Shown piece by piece: positions 8,835-17,972 of a stretch of DNA of 64,000 bases (within the stretch, counting starts at the first letter, position 1; each line of letters begins with the position of its first letter). The notes below the pieces were generated by a model. The model did no database searches. It saw nothing but the letters and a program-made list of their open reading frames with translations, and was not told where the DNA came from. The position numbers and the translations under genes were made by a program. Origin of the DNA: Bradyrhizobium campsiandrae (GTDB lineage Bacteria > Pseudomonadota > Alphaproteobacteria > Rhizobiales > Xanthobacteraceae); NCBI RefSeq assembly GCF_014529705.1, contig NZ_JAANIH010000001.1:62001-126000 (forward strand). The letters are read 5' to 3'.

Positions 8835-9492
8835 CATCCACGGGAATTTCGAGGCGCTGAAGGCCGTTCTCGCCGAGATCGACCGCATGCGCATCACCGA
8901 GATCTTTTGCGTCGGCGACGTGGTCGGCTATTACTCCCAGGTGAACGAATGCTGCGATGAACTGAGAAGGCGCGGCATTCAAAGCCTTCTCGGCAACCAT
9001 GACTGGTACCTCGGCTTCGGCGGGTTCTGCACCAGGTCCAGAAGTGTCAACGATTGCCTGGCCTATCAGAGAACGGTGATCAGCTCCGAGAATGCCAACT
9101 GGCTGAAAACCTTTCGGGTCCAGATGCAGATCGGGACCGTTCAGCTCGTTCACGCCGGGTGGAGCGACCCGATCGACGAGTACATCACCAACCCCAATGA
9201 AGACTATTTCGGACGGCTCGCCGGCATCAATTTTGTCAGCGGTCACACCCATGTGCAGAGCATCCATCACTTCGGCGAACGAACCTACTGCAATCCGGGA
9301 TCGGTCGGACAGCCGCGCGACGGCGATCCACGGGCTGCGTTCGCAACTTTCGACGGCGAGCGCTTCGAGCTGCATCGCGTCGCGTACAACATGCAGAGGG
9401 TATTCGAGCTGATGGATGCCGCAGGATTCAACGACTACTACTATGGCGGACTCAAGACTGGTGCGAGAAATCTCCGGCGGCTCGAAGATTGA
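8812..9492 (+). CDS. Metallophosphoesterase (YfcE/MJ0936-like) coupled to the ATP-grasp gene
   Basis: A 226-residue protein; start at ATG 8812 or 8818, both inside the end of the ATP-grasp gene. All calcineurin-like metal motifs are present in order: SDIHGN, GDVVGY, LLGNHDW, VHAGW and SGHTHVQ, followed by NPGSVGQPRDGDPRAAFATFD, the C-terminal signature of this subfamily. It hydrolyses a phosphate mono- or diester with two metal ions in the cytoplasm. The coupling to an ATP-grasp ligase, an epimerase and a methyltransferase suggests it removes a phosphate from an intermediate of the same pathway; the substrate is unknown. A relative lies at 59002-59742. Confidence 0.85.
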   Translation: MTMAFISDIHGNFEALKAVLAEIDRMRITEIFCVGDVVGYYSQVNECCDELRRRGIQSLLGNHDWYLGFGGFCTRSRSVNDCLAYQRTVISSENANWLKTFRVQMQIGTVQLVHAGWSDPIDEYITNPNEDYFGRLAGINFVSGHTHVQSIHHFGERTYCNPGSVGQPRDGDPRAAFATFDGERFELHRVAYNMQRVFELMDAAGFNDYYYGGLKTGARNLRRLED

Positions 9493-9569
9493 TGGCCTGG
9501 GATCGCGCATCGTCATTCCCTCGAACCCAGATGAAAACCGGCCTCGACAGGCCTTTGTGAGCGCAGATC

Positions 9570-10337
9570 ATGCAATCAACTGATCCACAGGACGCCCAGA
9601 ATTTTACTTATGCCGCCGGCGAGGAAGTCGCGGCTTACAGCCGGCTGCAGGATCTGATGAAGACCTCGCCGCTGCCCCAGCGCGAATTCCACGCGAACCT
9701 CGGCCTTTTCCTCAATCGCCCATCGCTGGCGCGCATTCTCTTCATGCACGACCTCTATTCGAAGGCCCTGCACACGCACGGCGTCATCATGGAATTTGGC
9801 GTGCGCTGGGGCCAGAACATGGCGCTGTTCACGACGATGCGCCACATCTACGAGCCCTACAACATGAGCCGCAAGGTCGTCGGCTTCGACACATTCGAGG
9901 GTTTCCCGTCGGTGGCACCGCAGGATGGAGATTTCGACGGGCTGAAGGTCGGCGGACTCAACGTCACGCCAAACTACGAGGATGTGCTCGGCGACATCCT
10001 CTCGACGCAGGAAAAGCTTGCGCCACGCAGCCACATCCGCAAGTTCGAATTGGTCAAGGGCGATGTGACCGAAACTCTCCCCCTCTATCTGGAAAAGCAC
10101 CCCGAGACGATCATCGCGCTCGCCTATTTCGACCTCGATCTGTACGAACCGACCAAGAAATGCCTCGAACTCATTCGTCCTTATCTGGCGAAGAACAGCA
10201 TCGTCGGATTCGACGAGCTGGTTCTGGCCGAGAACCCCGGCGAGACGCTGGCGTTGCGCGAGGCCTGGGGCACCCAGGGATATCGCATCTGCCGCAGCAC
10301 GATCTCGCCGCAGCAGAGCTATGTCGTCTTCGAATGA
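9570..10337 (+). CDS. TylF/MycF-family O-methyltransferase
   Basis: A 255-residue protein. HGVIMEFGVRWGQNMALF is the SAM-binding segment; KVVGFDTFEGFPSV and ALAYFDLDLYEPTKKCLE are the metal-binding Asp motifs characteristic of the TylF (macrocin O-methyltransferase) family. Family members methylate hydroxyls of deoxysugars, which fits the neighbourhood. It lies 77 bases after the phosphoesterase on the same strand and may belong to the same transcript. Some databases mislabel this family as a CoA-transferase; nothing here supports that. Confidence 0.85.
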   Translation: MQSTDPQDAQNFTYAAGEEVAAYSRLQDLMKTSPLPQREFHANLGLFLNRPSLARILFMHDLYSKALHTHGVIMEFGVRWGQNMALFTTMRHIYEPYNMSRKVVGFDTFEGFPSVAPQDGDFDGLKVGGLNVTPNYEDVLGDILSTQEKLAPRSHIRKFELVKGDVTETLPLYLEKHPETIIALAYFDLDLYEPTKKCLELIRPYLAKNSIVGFDELVLAENPGETLALREAWGTQGYRICRSTISPQQSYVVFE

Positions 10338-10387
10338 GGCGTCGATTTCGAGGTCGGTCCTGGTCCGGGACGGACGCGGCTCAGCGC

Positions 10388-11098
10388 CTACGCGTCCTGG
10401 CGAACCAAATCGTAGTTTTCGGCGATGACCTCGCGCAGCTTCGAGACTGAATTGAACATCAACAAGTCGACGATCGACAGATAGGGCACGTGAGGTTGAC
10501 CGAACTGCTCATAAGGGAACGGCCTCGCCCGCAGGGCCCTGAATTCGATTCCGCGGGCACTGAAAGCATTGGCATCGTAGAGCTCCAGGCCGCCGATCGC
10601 GTTGATGTAGCTTTGCGTTCCTTCCGCTTCGCACAATGCCAGCACCTTGTCCTGGAACTTGAGCGAATGATCGATCGGCACCTCGGACGAGATTTTGAAG
10701 ACGGTCTTCAAACCGAGATGAGCGCAAGTCATCTGCAGCGAATTGAAGATATAGCGAAACAGATTGGGATCTTGAAAGCCGACGATCGCTTCCAGAAGCG
10801 GGAAGGTCTGCTTGAAGAAAGGCGCGGTTCGATAGGCTCCCCGCCATTGATTGAGCAGCTTGGCACGGTCGAAATCGGCCGCCAACTCCCTGTCGCGGAT
10901 ATCGAGGGCATCCGAGTCTTTCTTCAACGGCAGCGAGAACAACGCGTCCTTGCCGTTGACCAGCATCCGGTTGCGATTGATCCAGCCCTTTTTGACGTAT
11001 TTGATGTTGTCGTAGACGATGAAGAGATCGACCGCGCCAATGAGCTGATAGTAGCCGATATAGGGCAAAAAATACGGCTGCATGATCGCGAGTTTCAT
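10388..11098 (-). CDS. WbqC-like protein of glycan biosynthesis
   Basis: A 236-residue protein beginning MKLAIMQPYFLPYIGYYQLI, the diagnostic start of the WbqC family, followed by FIVYDNIKYVKKGWINRNR. WbqC proteins occur in O-antigen and related clusters and have been proposed to transfer an aminoacyl group such as glycine to an amino sugar; biochemical proof is thin. An ATP-grasp ligase and an aminotransferase in the same locus fit an amino-sugar decoration. It is transcribed with the GT25 gene, 27 bases downstream of it. Confidence 0.85.
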   Translation of the reverse strand: MKLAIMQPYFLPYIGYYQLIGAVDLFIVYDNIKYVKKGWINRNRMLVNGKDALFSLPLKKDSDALDIRDRELAADFDRAKLLNQWRGAYRTAPFFKQTFPLLEAIVGFQDPNLFRYIFNSLQMTCAHLGLKTVFKISSEVPIDHSLKFQDKVLALCEAEGTQSYINAIGGLELYDANAFSARGIEFRALRARPFPYEQFGQPHVPYLSIVDLLMFNSVSKLREVIAENYDLVRQDA

Positions 11099-11125
11099 AA
11101 TGTATGACGCCCTGCTCTCGCGCCC

Positions 11126-11872
11126 TCAGCCCCAGGCGCGCGCATCGTGGGTATAGGTGGTCGACGTCGCGTTATCGTTGCGCGGCACCACAAGGGGCGC
11201 GAAGCAGACATACGCCTGCATGAGGCGATAGACGCTGTTTCCCATCCCGTCCAATCCGCTCGTTGGCAGCATGCGATTGCCGAGCGCCTCGATTTGGACC
11301 AGCCGATTATCCATCGGATAACACAGCTCCAGGAGCCTCTTCGCTCCTGCGGGAGATATCAGGTTTCCAGCTGGCCCGAAGCAGGAGTTCAGCCGGAATG
11401 CGGCGACCTGGGAATTTGCTGCCTGAAAAGCCGCATCAGTCCGGTCGTCCGGGTGCGCAGGCCGAAAGACCATCATCGACTTCATGCCGGGCGCCAGCTC
11501 GAGGTCGAGCACTGAATCCGTATTGCAGCCGAGAACCAGAAGGTCCCAGCTTTCGAGAGTCGGAAGCAACGTCTGCAGACGCGCGATGATGTCGTGACGA
11601 ACAGTACAATCGTCCTCGAACACCAGCGCGGGTTCATTCTGCCCCGCGATCCAGTTCAATATCCGCCACAGCGACGCGGCACCGCCGACGGCTCCCCTGG
11701 TGAACTTCGAGCCGGGGGCGACGAGCCGCATCGCCATCACCTCCTCATCACTCATCTCCAGTCCGTTGGAGGCGGAGAAGCGCTCGAAGGCGATTCCGCA
11801 GCCTGCATTCCGTTCCAGAAAGCGTCCGAATTTTTCCGGATGGCGATCGAGATTGATGACGAAGTTCTTCAT
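11126..11872 (-). CDS. Glycosyltransferase family 25 (LPS-type)
   Basis: A 248-residue protein starting MKNFVINLDRHPEKFGRF, the typical opening of GT25 enzymes ('v.v.NLd...R...'). ALVFEDDCTVRHDIIARL carries the conserved ED(D) acidic motif, and DLLVLGCNTD follows. Family members add sugars, often galactose, to LOS or LPS. It precedes wbqC in the same direction. The donor and acceptor are not evident. Confidence 0.85.
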   Translation of the reverse strand: MKNFVINLDRHPEKFGRFLERNAGCGIAFERFSASNGLEMSDEEVMAMRLVAPGSKFTRGAVGGAASLWRILNWIAGQNEPALVFEDDCTVRHDIIARLQTLLPTLESWDLLVLGCNTDSVLDLELAPGMKSMMVFRPAHPDDRTDAAFQAANSQVAAFRLNSCFGPAGNLISPAGAKRLLELCYPMDNRLVQIEALGNRMLPTSGLDGMGNSVYRLMQAYVCFAPLVVPRNDNATSTTYTHDARAWG

Positions 11873-12053
11873 CTGCCAGACGTACCGTGAGCGAATGGAT
11901 ATCGGTGAGCCCTACTCAAATATGATTCGTCGTCGCCTCGGCTAGTCCAAAAGGCGTGTCAACCGCTGACACAAGCGACCGAGGAATGCTCCACGCAAGT
12001 TTCGCTTCGTATCGATAGCCAGCCACGGATCCTATCGACAATCAGGACTCGAA

Positions 12054-13232
12054 ATGAGCGACGCAGTCCCGTGTGAAGTTCTGACGCCGCGGGCCGAGAG
12101 CCCGCTCCATATCGTACGCCCGCGGTTTCCGAGGACTGAGCAGTTCCTGGCCGCTTTCGAGCGGGCGCTGGAGACCGGCCAGGTCACCAACAATTCGCGC
12201 TGGGTCGTCGAATTCGAGGCACGCTTAAGTGAGTACCTTGGCGTTCCGACCCTCGTTTTCTGCAATGGCCAGATCGGCATGATGGCCATGCTGCGAGCCG
12301 CGGGAATCGCCGGTGGCGAAGTGATCGTGCCATCATTCACGTTCAGCGCCACGCCGCATGCCATCAGATGGGTGGGCGCCGAACCGGTGTTTGCGGACAT
12401 CGTTGACGACATGACCATGCGCCTCGACCCCGACGACGTGGAACGCAGGATCACGGATCGCACCGTCGCGATCCTTGCCGTCGATGTTTACGGCGTCGCC
12501 AGCGACTACGCTTCGCTGGCGCGCATCGCCAGGCGCAATAAGCTGAAATTTCTCGTCGACAGCGCACCTTCGTTCGGCACGCGCGTCGACGGACGTCTGG
12601 TGGGAGGCTGCGCGGACGCGCAGATGTTCAGCTTCCACGCCACCAAGGCCTTCGCGACGATGGAGGGCGGCTGCGTGTGCAGCCACGATCCGGAATTGCT
12701 GGCGCGCGTCAAGGCCATGCGCAACTTCGGGCAAGTCGACGGCGCCGACTGTCACGAGGCCGGATTGAACGGGAAAATGCTCGAGATATCGGCCCTCATC
12801 GGCCTCGAGCAACTCAAGACGTTCGAGCTGGCCGTCGCGACGCGCCGCCGGGCCGTCGAGCGCATGCGGATCGGTCTTTCCCGGATTCCTGGCCTGCGCG
12901 TCGGGCGAGAGCCCGCAGGCGTGCAGGCCAACTGGCTATACCTGCCGGTCGTCGTTGACGCTGATGACTTCGGATTGGACCGGGAAGCGCTGGCGTCGGC
13001 GCTCGAGACCCACAACGTCTTCGTCCGGAAGTATTACAGCCCGCCCTGCCACCACATGACGGCTTACAGCGCGCAGAGGGAGGTGAAATTGGATGTGACG
13101 GAAAGGGTCGCTTACAACGTCATTGCGCTCCCGGTCTACAACGACATGACCGACGAAGAATGCGATCGCATCGTCGCCGCCATACAGCGCGTGCGTCAAT
13201 CCGTACAAGATCACAAGCACATAGAAGCCTAG
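12054..13232 (+). CDS. DegT/DnrJ/EryC1/StrS aminotransferase
   Basis: A 392-residue PLP enzyme that aminates keto-sugars on nucleotide carriers. FCNGQIGMMAMLRAAGI and GEVIVPSFTFSATPHAI form the usual PLP/phosphate region. VDSAPSFGTRVDG gives the PLP-binding Asp, and FSFHATKAFATMEGG holds the Schiff-base lysine, K198. The C-terminal half includes RKYYSPPCHHM. The gene ends 3 bases before an epimerase start, so the pair likely makes an amino sugar for the local glycan. Confidence 0.92.
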   Translation: MSDAVPCEVLTPRAESPLHIVRPRFPRTEQFLAAFERALETGQVTNNSRWVVEFEARLSEYLGVPTLVFCNGQIGMMAMLRAAGIAGGEVIVPSFTFSATPHAIRWVGAEPVFADIVDDMTMRLDPDDVERRITDRTVAILAVDVYGVASDYASLARIARRNKLKFLVDSAPSFGTRVDGRLVGGCADAQMFSFHATKAFATMEGGCVCSHDPELLARVKAMRNFGQVDGADCHEAGLNGKMLEISALIGLEQLKTFELAVATRRRAVERMRIGLSRIPGLRVGREPAGVQANWLYLPVVVDADDFGLDREALASALETHNVFVRKYYSPPCHHMTAYSAQREVKLDVTERVAYNVIALPVYNDMTDEECDRIVAAIQRVRQSVQDHKHIEA

Positions 13233-13235
13233 CCC

Positions 13236-14264
13236 ATGCAGAACATTCTCGTCACTGGAGCGGGAGGCTATATCGGCATCCCCCTCTGTCAGATGCTGGC
13301 CCAGAAGGGCTTTTCGGTGGTCGCGCTCGATCGCGGGTTCTTCGGGCGGGATCGCTTCATGCAAGCGGCCTCCCACCCGAACATCAAGCTGCTGGTCGAC
13401 GACATCCGCACCGTGGATCCCAAGCAGTTCGAGGGGATGGACGCTGTCATCGATCTGGCGGGATTGAGCAACGATGCCTCCGCCGAGATCGATCCGGAAC
13501 TCACGATCTCGATCAACCACCAGGGCGGCGTTCGCCTGGCGCGCGCGGCCAAGCAGGCAGGCGTTCGCCGCTATGTCTATTCGAGTTCGGCGTCGGTCTA
13601 TGGCCACGGCCAGGAAATTGCGCTCAACGAGCATGCGGTCTGCCGCCCGCAGACGCTGTACGCCGAAAGCAAGCTTCACGTCGAGGACGAGCTGCGCAAG
13701 CTGCAGAGCGACACGTTCGAAACGGTCATATTGCGGAACAGCACGGTCTTCGGCCTGGCGCCGCGCATGCGCTTCGACCTTGCCATCAACGTCATGACGC
13801 TGCGCGCCTGGAAAGAGCGAGTCATCTACGTCATGGGCGGCGGCGAGCAGTGGCGTCCGTTCATTCACGTTCGCGATGTCTGCCGCGCCCTGATGATGGG
13901 CATCGAGAGCGAAGCATCGGTGGTGTCGGGAGAAACATTCAACGTCGGCGGCGACGATCTCAATTATCAGATCAAGCAACTGGCAAACTTCGTCAAGGAC
14001 ATCATTCCGAATATCGTGACGCACACGATCCCGGATGCGACGGACAAGCGGACCTATAATTTGTCCTTTGCCAAGATCATCCAACGTCTGAAGTTCGATC
14101 CATCCTCCCGCGTCCATGAAGGTATCGTGGAGATCAAACAGGCTCTGGAACGGGGCGTCGTCAGTGGCGACGATCCCACGACCCATACGCTCGGGTGGTA
14201 CCGCGCCCTGATCGACTGGGAAAAAAGGATCAAGGAATTGTCGATCAACGGCAAGATCTTGTGA
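13236..14264 (+). CDS. NAD-dependent nucleotide-sugar epimerase/dehydratase
   Basis: A 342-residue extended SDR. MQNILVTGAGGYIGIPL is the NAD-binding GxxGxxG, IDLAGLSNDASAEIDP is the central strand, YSSSASVYGHG holds the catalytic Ser, and YAESKLHVED is YxxxK. EQWRPFIHVRDVCRAL is typical of nucleotide-sugar members. It immediately follows the DegT aminotransferase (3-base gap), so the two probably act in sequence. It converges on the GT39 gene with only 4 bases between the stops. Confidence 0.9.
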   Translation: MQNILVTGAGGYIGIPLCQMLAQKGFSVVALDRGFFGRDRFMQAASHPNIKLLVDDIRTVDPKQFEGMDAVIDLAGLSNDASAEIDPELTISINHQGGVRLARAAKQAGVRRYVYSSSASVYGHGQEIALNEHAVCRPQTLYAESKLHVEDELRKLQSDTFETVILRNSTVFGLAPRMRFDLAINVMTLRAWKERVIYVMGGGEQWRPFIHVRDVCRALMMGIESEASVVSGETFNVGGDDLNYQIKQLANFVKDIIPNIVTHTIPDATDKRTYNLSFAKIIQRLKFDPSSRVHEGIVEIKQALERGVVSGDDPTTHTLGWYRALIDWEKRIKELSINGKIL

Positions 14265-14268
14265 TCGC

Positions 14269-15774
14269 TCAAGGCTGAAGTTCTGATGGCGGCGAGCGGT
14301 CCAGCACGTCGCCCTTGGCGCCTTCGAGCAGATCGATGCCGTAGGTCTCGACCACGAGCGGCCCGCGCTTGCGCTGCAGTTCACCGATGCGCGTCACCTG
14401 CGCGAACAGATCGTTCAGTAATGGATGGCCGTCGGAGCGCAGCTCGTCGACATAGAGCAGCTTGCCCGCGAGCAGCTTCGGATCAGGCTCGGGCATGTTG
14501 ACCCAGCGGATGCGCTGGTTCTGCTGCACCACGCAGGTGCCGCGCGGCAGATAGAAAGCGAGCCAGCCCGTGGTGCCGTAATCCGGCGTCAGCACGCAGG
14601 TCGCGCCGCTGCGCAGGCGCTCCGCTTCGATGCCGCTGGCGAGCTCGCGCCAGCCGACACCGACGCTGCGCACCGTCGCATCGCGGCGATAGCCGGACAA
14701 CAGGCCTGTATTGGCTTGCAGGATCAGCGCGGCGAACATCGCAATGCCTGATGGCGCGGCCCAGCGCAGGCAGAAATCGACCAGGCGTCGCGCCCGCGGC
14801 TTCCACTGCGCGAGGTTGGCTGCGGCCGCGGCGGCGACGACGAAGGGCGGATAGACCGGCGCGAACCAGTTGGCCTCGACGCGGGCATGTAGCGAATGCC
14901 AGACGAAATAGGCAACGATGGTCCAGAACATCGTCTCGATCAGCACGCGCGAGGCCAGCGCGCCGGCGCGGCGCCAGGTCAGCGCATGCAGCCCCATCGC
15001 GCCGAGGATGAAGACCAGCGGGGTTGCGAATGCGATCTGGGTCGGGATCAGCTCGGCGATGAAGACCGGGCGGAAGTCTTCGATCCTGGCGCGGCCGAGC
15101 TGCTTTGCGAATGAGACCCAATGGTGATCCGCATTCCAGAGGATCACCGGCGAGAACAGCGCCAGGGCCACGAGGCCGCCAAGATAGGGCCAGGGCGAGA
15201 GCAACCAGCGCCGCAGCTTCGGCACGGCGGCGAGCCAGATCAGGATCGCGGCGCCGAAGAACATCGCGGTGTATTTCGACAGCAGCGCCGCGCCCACCGC
15301 TGCACCAACTGCGAGCCACCAGGCGCCTCGACCGGTTTCCAGCACCTTTGCGAGGAAGAACAGCACGAAGCTGGAGGCCACCAGCAGCGGCGCGTCCGGC
15401 GTGACGATCAAGGTGCCGACGGACGCCATCATGGTGACGTTGAGCAGGATGGCACTGGTCGCCGCAACCCGCGCGCCGCCGAACAGGATCGCGGCCGAGC
15501 GATAGATCGCATAGCTCATCGGCAGCGCGAGCAGGATCGAGACCAGGCGGACGCCGAGCTCGGTGTCGCCGGCGATCATGGTGCCGGCGCGGATGACGTA
15601 GGCCACCATCGGCGGATGGTCGTAATAGCCCCCCGCCAGGTTCTTCGACCACAGCCAGTAATAGGCCTCGTCGAAGGTAATCGGGGTGAAGGCGGCCGCA
15701 ACCAGCCGCAAGGCGACCAGCGCAAGGATCACCAGCGCCGTGTTGCGGACGATCCGCGCGTCAGCCCCGCCCAT
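14269..15774 (-). CDS. GT39/ArnT-like membrane glycosyltransferase
   Basis: A 501-residue integral membrane protein with about ten hydrophobic segments and a soluble C-terminal part. ITFDEAYYWLWSKNLAGGYYDHPPMVAYVIRAG is interrupted in the usual way: the first periplasmic loop carries the DE catalytic-type motif FDEAYYW and the YDHPP element of PMT_2/GT39 enzymes. These move a sugar from a polyprenyl-phosphate carrier to a periplasmic acceptor. It lies 18 bases downstream of a GT2-GtrA fusion that would make and flip the lipid-linked sugar, so together they resemble a GtrABC modification module. Confidence 0.88.
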   Translation of the reverse strand: MGGADARIVRNTALVILALVALRLVAAAFTPITFDEAYYWLWSKNLAGGYYDHPPMVAYVIRAGTMIAGDTELGVRLVSILLALPMSYAIYRSAAILFGGARVAATSAILLNVTMMASVGTLIVTPDAPLLVASSFVLFFLAKVLETGRGAWWLAVGAAVGAALLSKYTAMFFGAAILIWLAAVPKLRRWLLSPWPYLGGLVALALFSPVILWNADHHWVSFAKQLGRARIEDFRPVFIAELIPTQIAFATPLVFILGAMGLHALTWRRAGALASRVLIETMFWTIVAYFVWHSLHARVEANWFAPVYPPFVVAAAAAANLAQWKPRARRLVDFCLRWAAPSGIAMFAALILQANTGLLSGYRRDATVRSVGVGWRELASGIEAERLRSGATCVLTPDYGTTGWLAFYLPRGTCVVQQNQRIRWVNMPEPDPKLLAGKLLYVDELRSDGHPLLNDLFAQVTRIGELQRKRGPLVVETYGIDLLEGAKGDVLDRSPPSELQP

Positions 15775-15792
15775 AGCTCGATCCTTGACGCA

Positions 15793-16920
15793 CTATTTCT
15801 TGCGCCAGACGAACAGTCCGGACATCGCGTAGTTCCACACCACGCCCATCAGCGCGCCGGCAAGTCCAGCCAGCCACCAGATCGGCTCCTGGTCATAGAC
15901 CGAGAAGGCGACGCCGACATTGGCAAGCAGGCCGACGCTGCACACGATGTAGAACATGATCAGGCCGCCCAGGATCGCAAAGCCCTTCAAGCGCTGATCG
16001 CGATAGGTGAGGAAGTTGTTCATGATGAAGTTGCTGGTCATGGCGACGATGGCGCCGGCGGCCTGCGCCTCCGCGAACGGCGCCTTGAACAACTGAAGGC
16101 CGATGAACAGCGTGGTGAGATGCACCACGAGGCCGATGCCGCCCACCATCGCAAACAGGATGAATCGGAGCGAGACGATGTCGTTGGTCAGCTTCGCCAG
16201 CACGAGGCCAAGGAAGTCGAGCGCGACCATGGAATCGAGCTTGCTTTCGCCGTGCTGGCGGGCGCCGAAGGTATAGGGAATCTCGACCGCGCGCAGATCG
16301 CCATGTGCGGTGGCAACGAGATCGAGCAGGATCTTGAAGCCGTGCACCGACAATTTCGGCGCCAACTGCTCGAAACGATCGCGGCGAACCATGAAAAAGC
16401 CGCTCATGGGGTCGGCGATCTCGACCCTTAGCATCTTCCTGGCGACCTCGGTCGCCAGCGCACTGGCGCCGGCGCGCTGCTTGTTGAAGCCTTCGCTCTT
16501 GTAGCCCTCGATATAGCGGCTGCCGACGACGAGGTCGGCCTGATCGCTCGCGAGCAGCAGCAGCATCTTCGGCAGCTGGGTCTCGTCGTGCTGGAGGTCG
16601 GCGTCGATCACGGCCGCATAGGGCGCGCTGGAAGACAGGATGCCCTCGATGCAGGCGCCCGACAGGCCGCGGCGGCCGATGCGACGGATGCAGCGCACGC
16701 GGCTGTCTTTCTGAGCCAACTCACGCACGACGTCCCAGGTGCCGTCGGGCGAATTGTCGTCGACGAACACGACCTCCCAGGCGATGTTGGGAAGCGTCGC
16801 CTCCAGCCGCCGGTACAGCACCGTGACGTTGTCGCGCTCGTTGAAAGTCGGGACGATGATCGACAGTTCCGGCCCTTCTTGAGCCTGGCCGTCGGCGCCC
16901 GGTCTGATCGCTTCATTCAT
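15793..16920 (-). CDS. Polyprenyl-phosphate sugar synthase fused to GtrA flippase-like domain
   Basis: A 375-residue protein starting at ATG 16920 (MNEAIRPG); a longer frame to 17007 has no support. Residues about 20-245 are a GT2/DPM1-like domain with LSIIVPTFNERDNV, FVDDNSPDGT and AAVIDADLQHDETQ (DXD). Residues about 250-372 are a GtrA-like domain with four membrane segments (FILFAMVGGIGLVVHLTTLF and following). The GT2 part would load a sugar onto undecaprenyl phosphate and the GtrA part would help flip it. The GT39 gene downstream would use it. Confidence 0.9.
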   Translation of the reverse strand: MNEAIRPGADGQAQEGPELSIIVPTFNERDNVTVLYRRLEATLPNIAWEVVFVDDNSPDGTWDVVRELAQKDSRVRCIRRIGRRGLSGACIEGILSSSAPYAAVIDADLQHDETQLPKMLLLLASDQADLVVGSRYIEGYKSEGFNKQRAGASALATEVARKMLRVEIADPMSGFFMVRRDRFEQLAPKLSVHGFKILLDLVATAHGDLRAVEIPYTFGARQHGESKLDSMVALDFLGLVLAKLTNDIVSLRFILFAMVGGIGLVVHLTTLFIGLQLFKAPFAEAQAAGAIVAMTSNFIMNNFLTYRDQRLKGFAILGGLIMFYIVCSVGLLANVGVAFSVYDQEPIWWLAGLAGALMGVVWNYAMSGLFVWRKK

Positions 16921-17193
16921 GACGGCAGCGTATATCCGCCGCGTCCTGCGATGCCAAGTTCTCGGGCGATAAAGACGGGGTTTCTCCCGGGGGGGGAGCG
17001 GACCCAAAAGGGGCCCTAAAATGCCAACGACCCCGGAACGGCGGACCGCGCGTACATCCGGCGCAAGCCCAAGCTATTCCAAGGTCGTCCCAGCGCCGGA
17101 GCTTTTTGGCTCAACGTCGCCGTTGAAAACTAGATAGGAATGCGGGATCAGCTTTGCAAGGGGGGTGTAGGCGCCCGTTTTCCACGCCCATTC

Positions 17194-17397
17194 CTAGTTC
17201 GGGACCTCCCGGATCACAGGACCTCGCGGCGCTGGCGCCACCGGGGCAGCGGGCACCGCGGCGGCCGGAGCCGGCTCGACCTTGGCCGGCTTGGGGGGCT
17301 TGCCGTACTGGCCGATCGGCCCAAGGACGACGGCGGACGCAAGCACGATCGCCGCGACGACCGCGCCGCAAATACCACCTACCGACTCAGACCCCAT
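17194..17397 (-). CDS. Small hypothetical membrane protein, Ala/Pro-rich tail
   Basis: A 67-residue protein from ATG 17397; in-frame starts at 17433 and 17475 are also possible and no ribosome site decides between them. One membrane segment (VGGICGAVVAAIVLASAVVLG type) is followed by a Lys/Pro/Ala-rich tail (KPPKPAKVEPAPAAA). I recognise no domain. It lies 90 bases downstream of another small exported protein gene on the same strand. Confidence 0.5.
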   Translation of the reverse strand: MGSESVGGICGAVVAAIVLASAVVLGPIGQYGKPPKPAKVEPAPAAAVPAAPVAPAPRGPVIREVPN

Positions 17398-17487
17398 GGA
17401 AAGCCAATCCCTGCTCCAGATCAGCCCTCTCATACCACGGATGAACGCGCGGCCGAAAGGGCCGCCGAACCGCAACCGGCCATGGTC

Positions 17488-17868
17488 CTATTTCGCCGGC
17501 GGCCGGCGCTTGACGAAGGCGGTTACGATGTCTTTCTGCGCCGCCTCGACCGCCCTGTTCGCTGTCGCGAGATGCGCGCCGGATTCGATGTTCGGGTATT
17601 GCGAGGTGAGATAGTCGAGCAACGCCACCCGATAATATTGCCGTTCCGACGGGCAGGCGCCGGCGACAGATCGGCCGAACTCCTGCTCCGACAAACCCTG
17701 ATTGCTGTCGCGCGAATACTCCCGCGCCAGACAATGCCAGTAATCGTCGCGGCCCTGCATGGCGAGCTTCTGCGCCCCCTTCGCGTCGTCGTCCTCTGCC
17801 ATCGCAAATGAGGTCATGGCAGCAGATGTCAACATGACGAGCGCCGCTCCCAGCATCAGCCTCCGCAT
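17488..17868 (-). CDS. Hypothetical secreted protein
   Basis: A 126-residue protein with a clear signal peptide (MRRLMLGAALVMLTSAAMTSFAMA, cleavage near residue 24). The mature part has two cysteines (HCLAREYS and GACPSER), which may form a disulfide, and is mostly helical. I recognise no family. AAGGAGAACAAG-like sequence precedes the start. The function is unknown. Confidence 0.65.
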   Translation of the reverse strand: MRRLMLGAALVMLTSAAMTSFAMAEDDDAKGAQKLAMQGRDDYWHCLAREYSRDSNQGLSEQEFGRSVAGACPSERQYYRVALLDYLTSQYPNIESGAHLATANRAVEAAQKDIVTAFVKRRPPAK

Positions 17869-17972
17869 CTTGTTCTCCTTTTTGCGCAGATCGCGGTCCG
17901 AAGCTTAGACGGGACGCGGCAACTGGCCAATCACTTCTGGTTTGAATAGGATGCAGTCCTCCCTCCCCGTCG

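Noticed and set aside
16980..17010. A run of eight or more G with flanking CCC, possible hairpin or quadruplex
   Set aside because: Short, lacks the repeated G-tracts of a quadruplex and is not placed at a promoter; could also be a sequencing-sensitive homopolymer.
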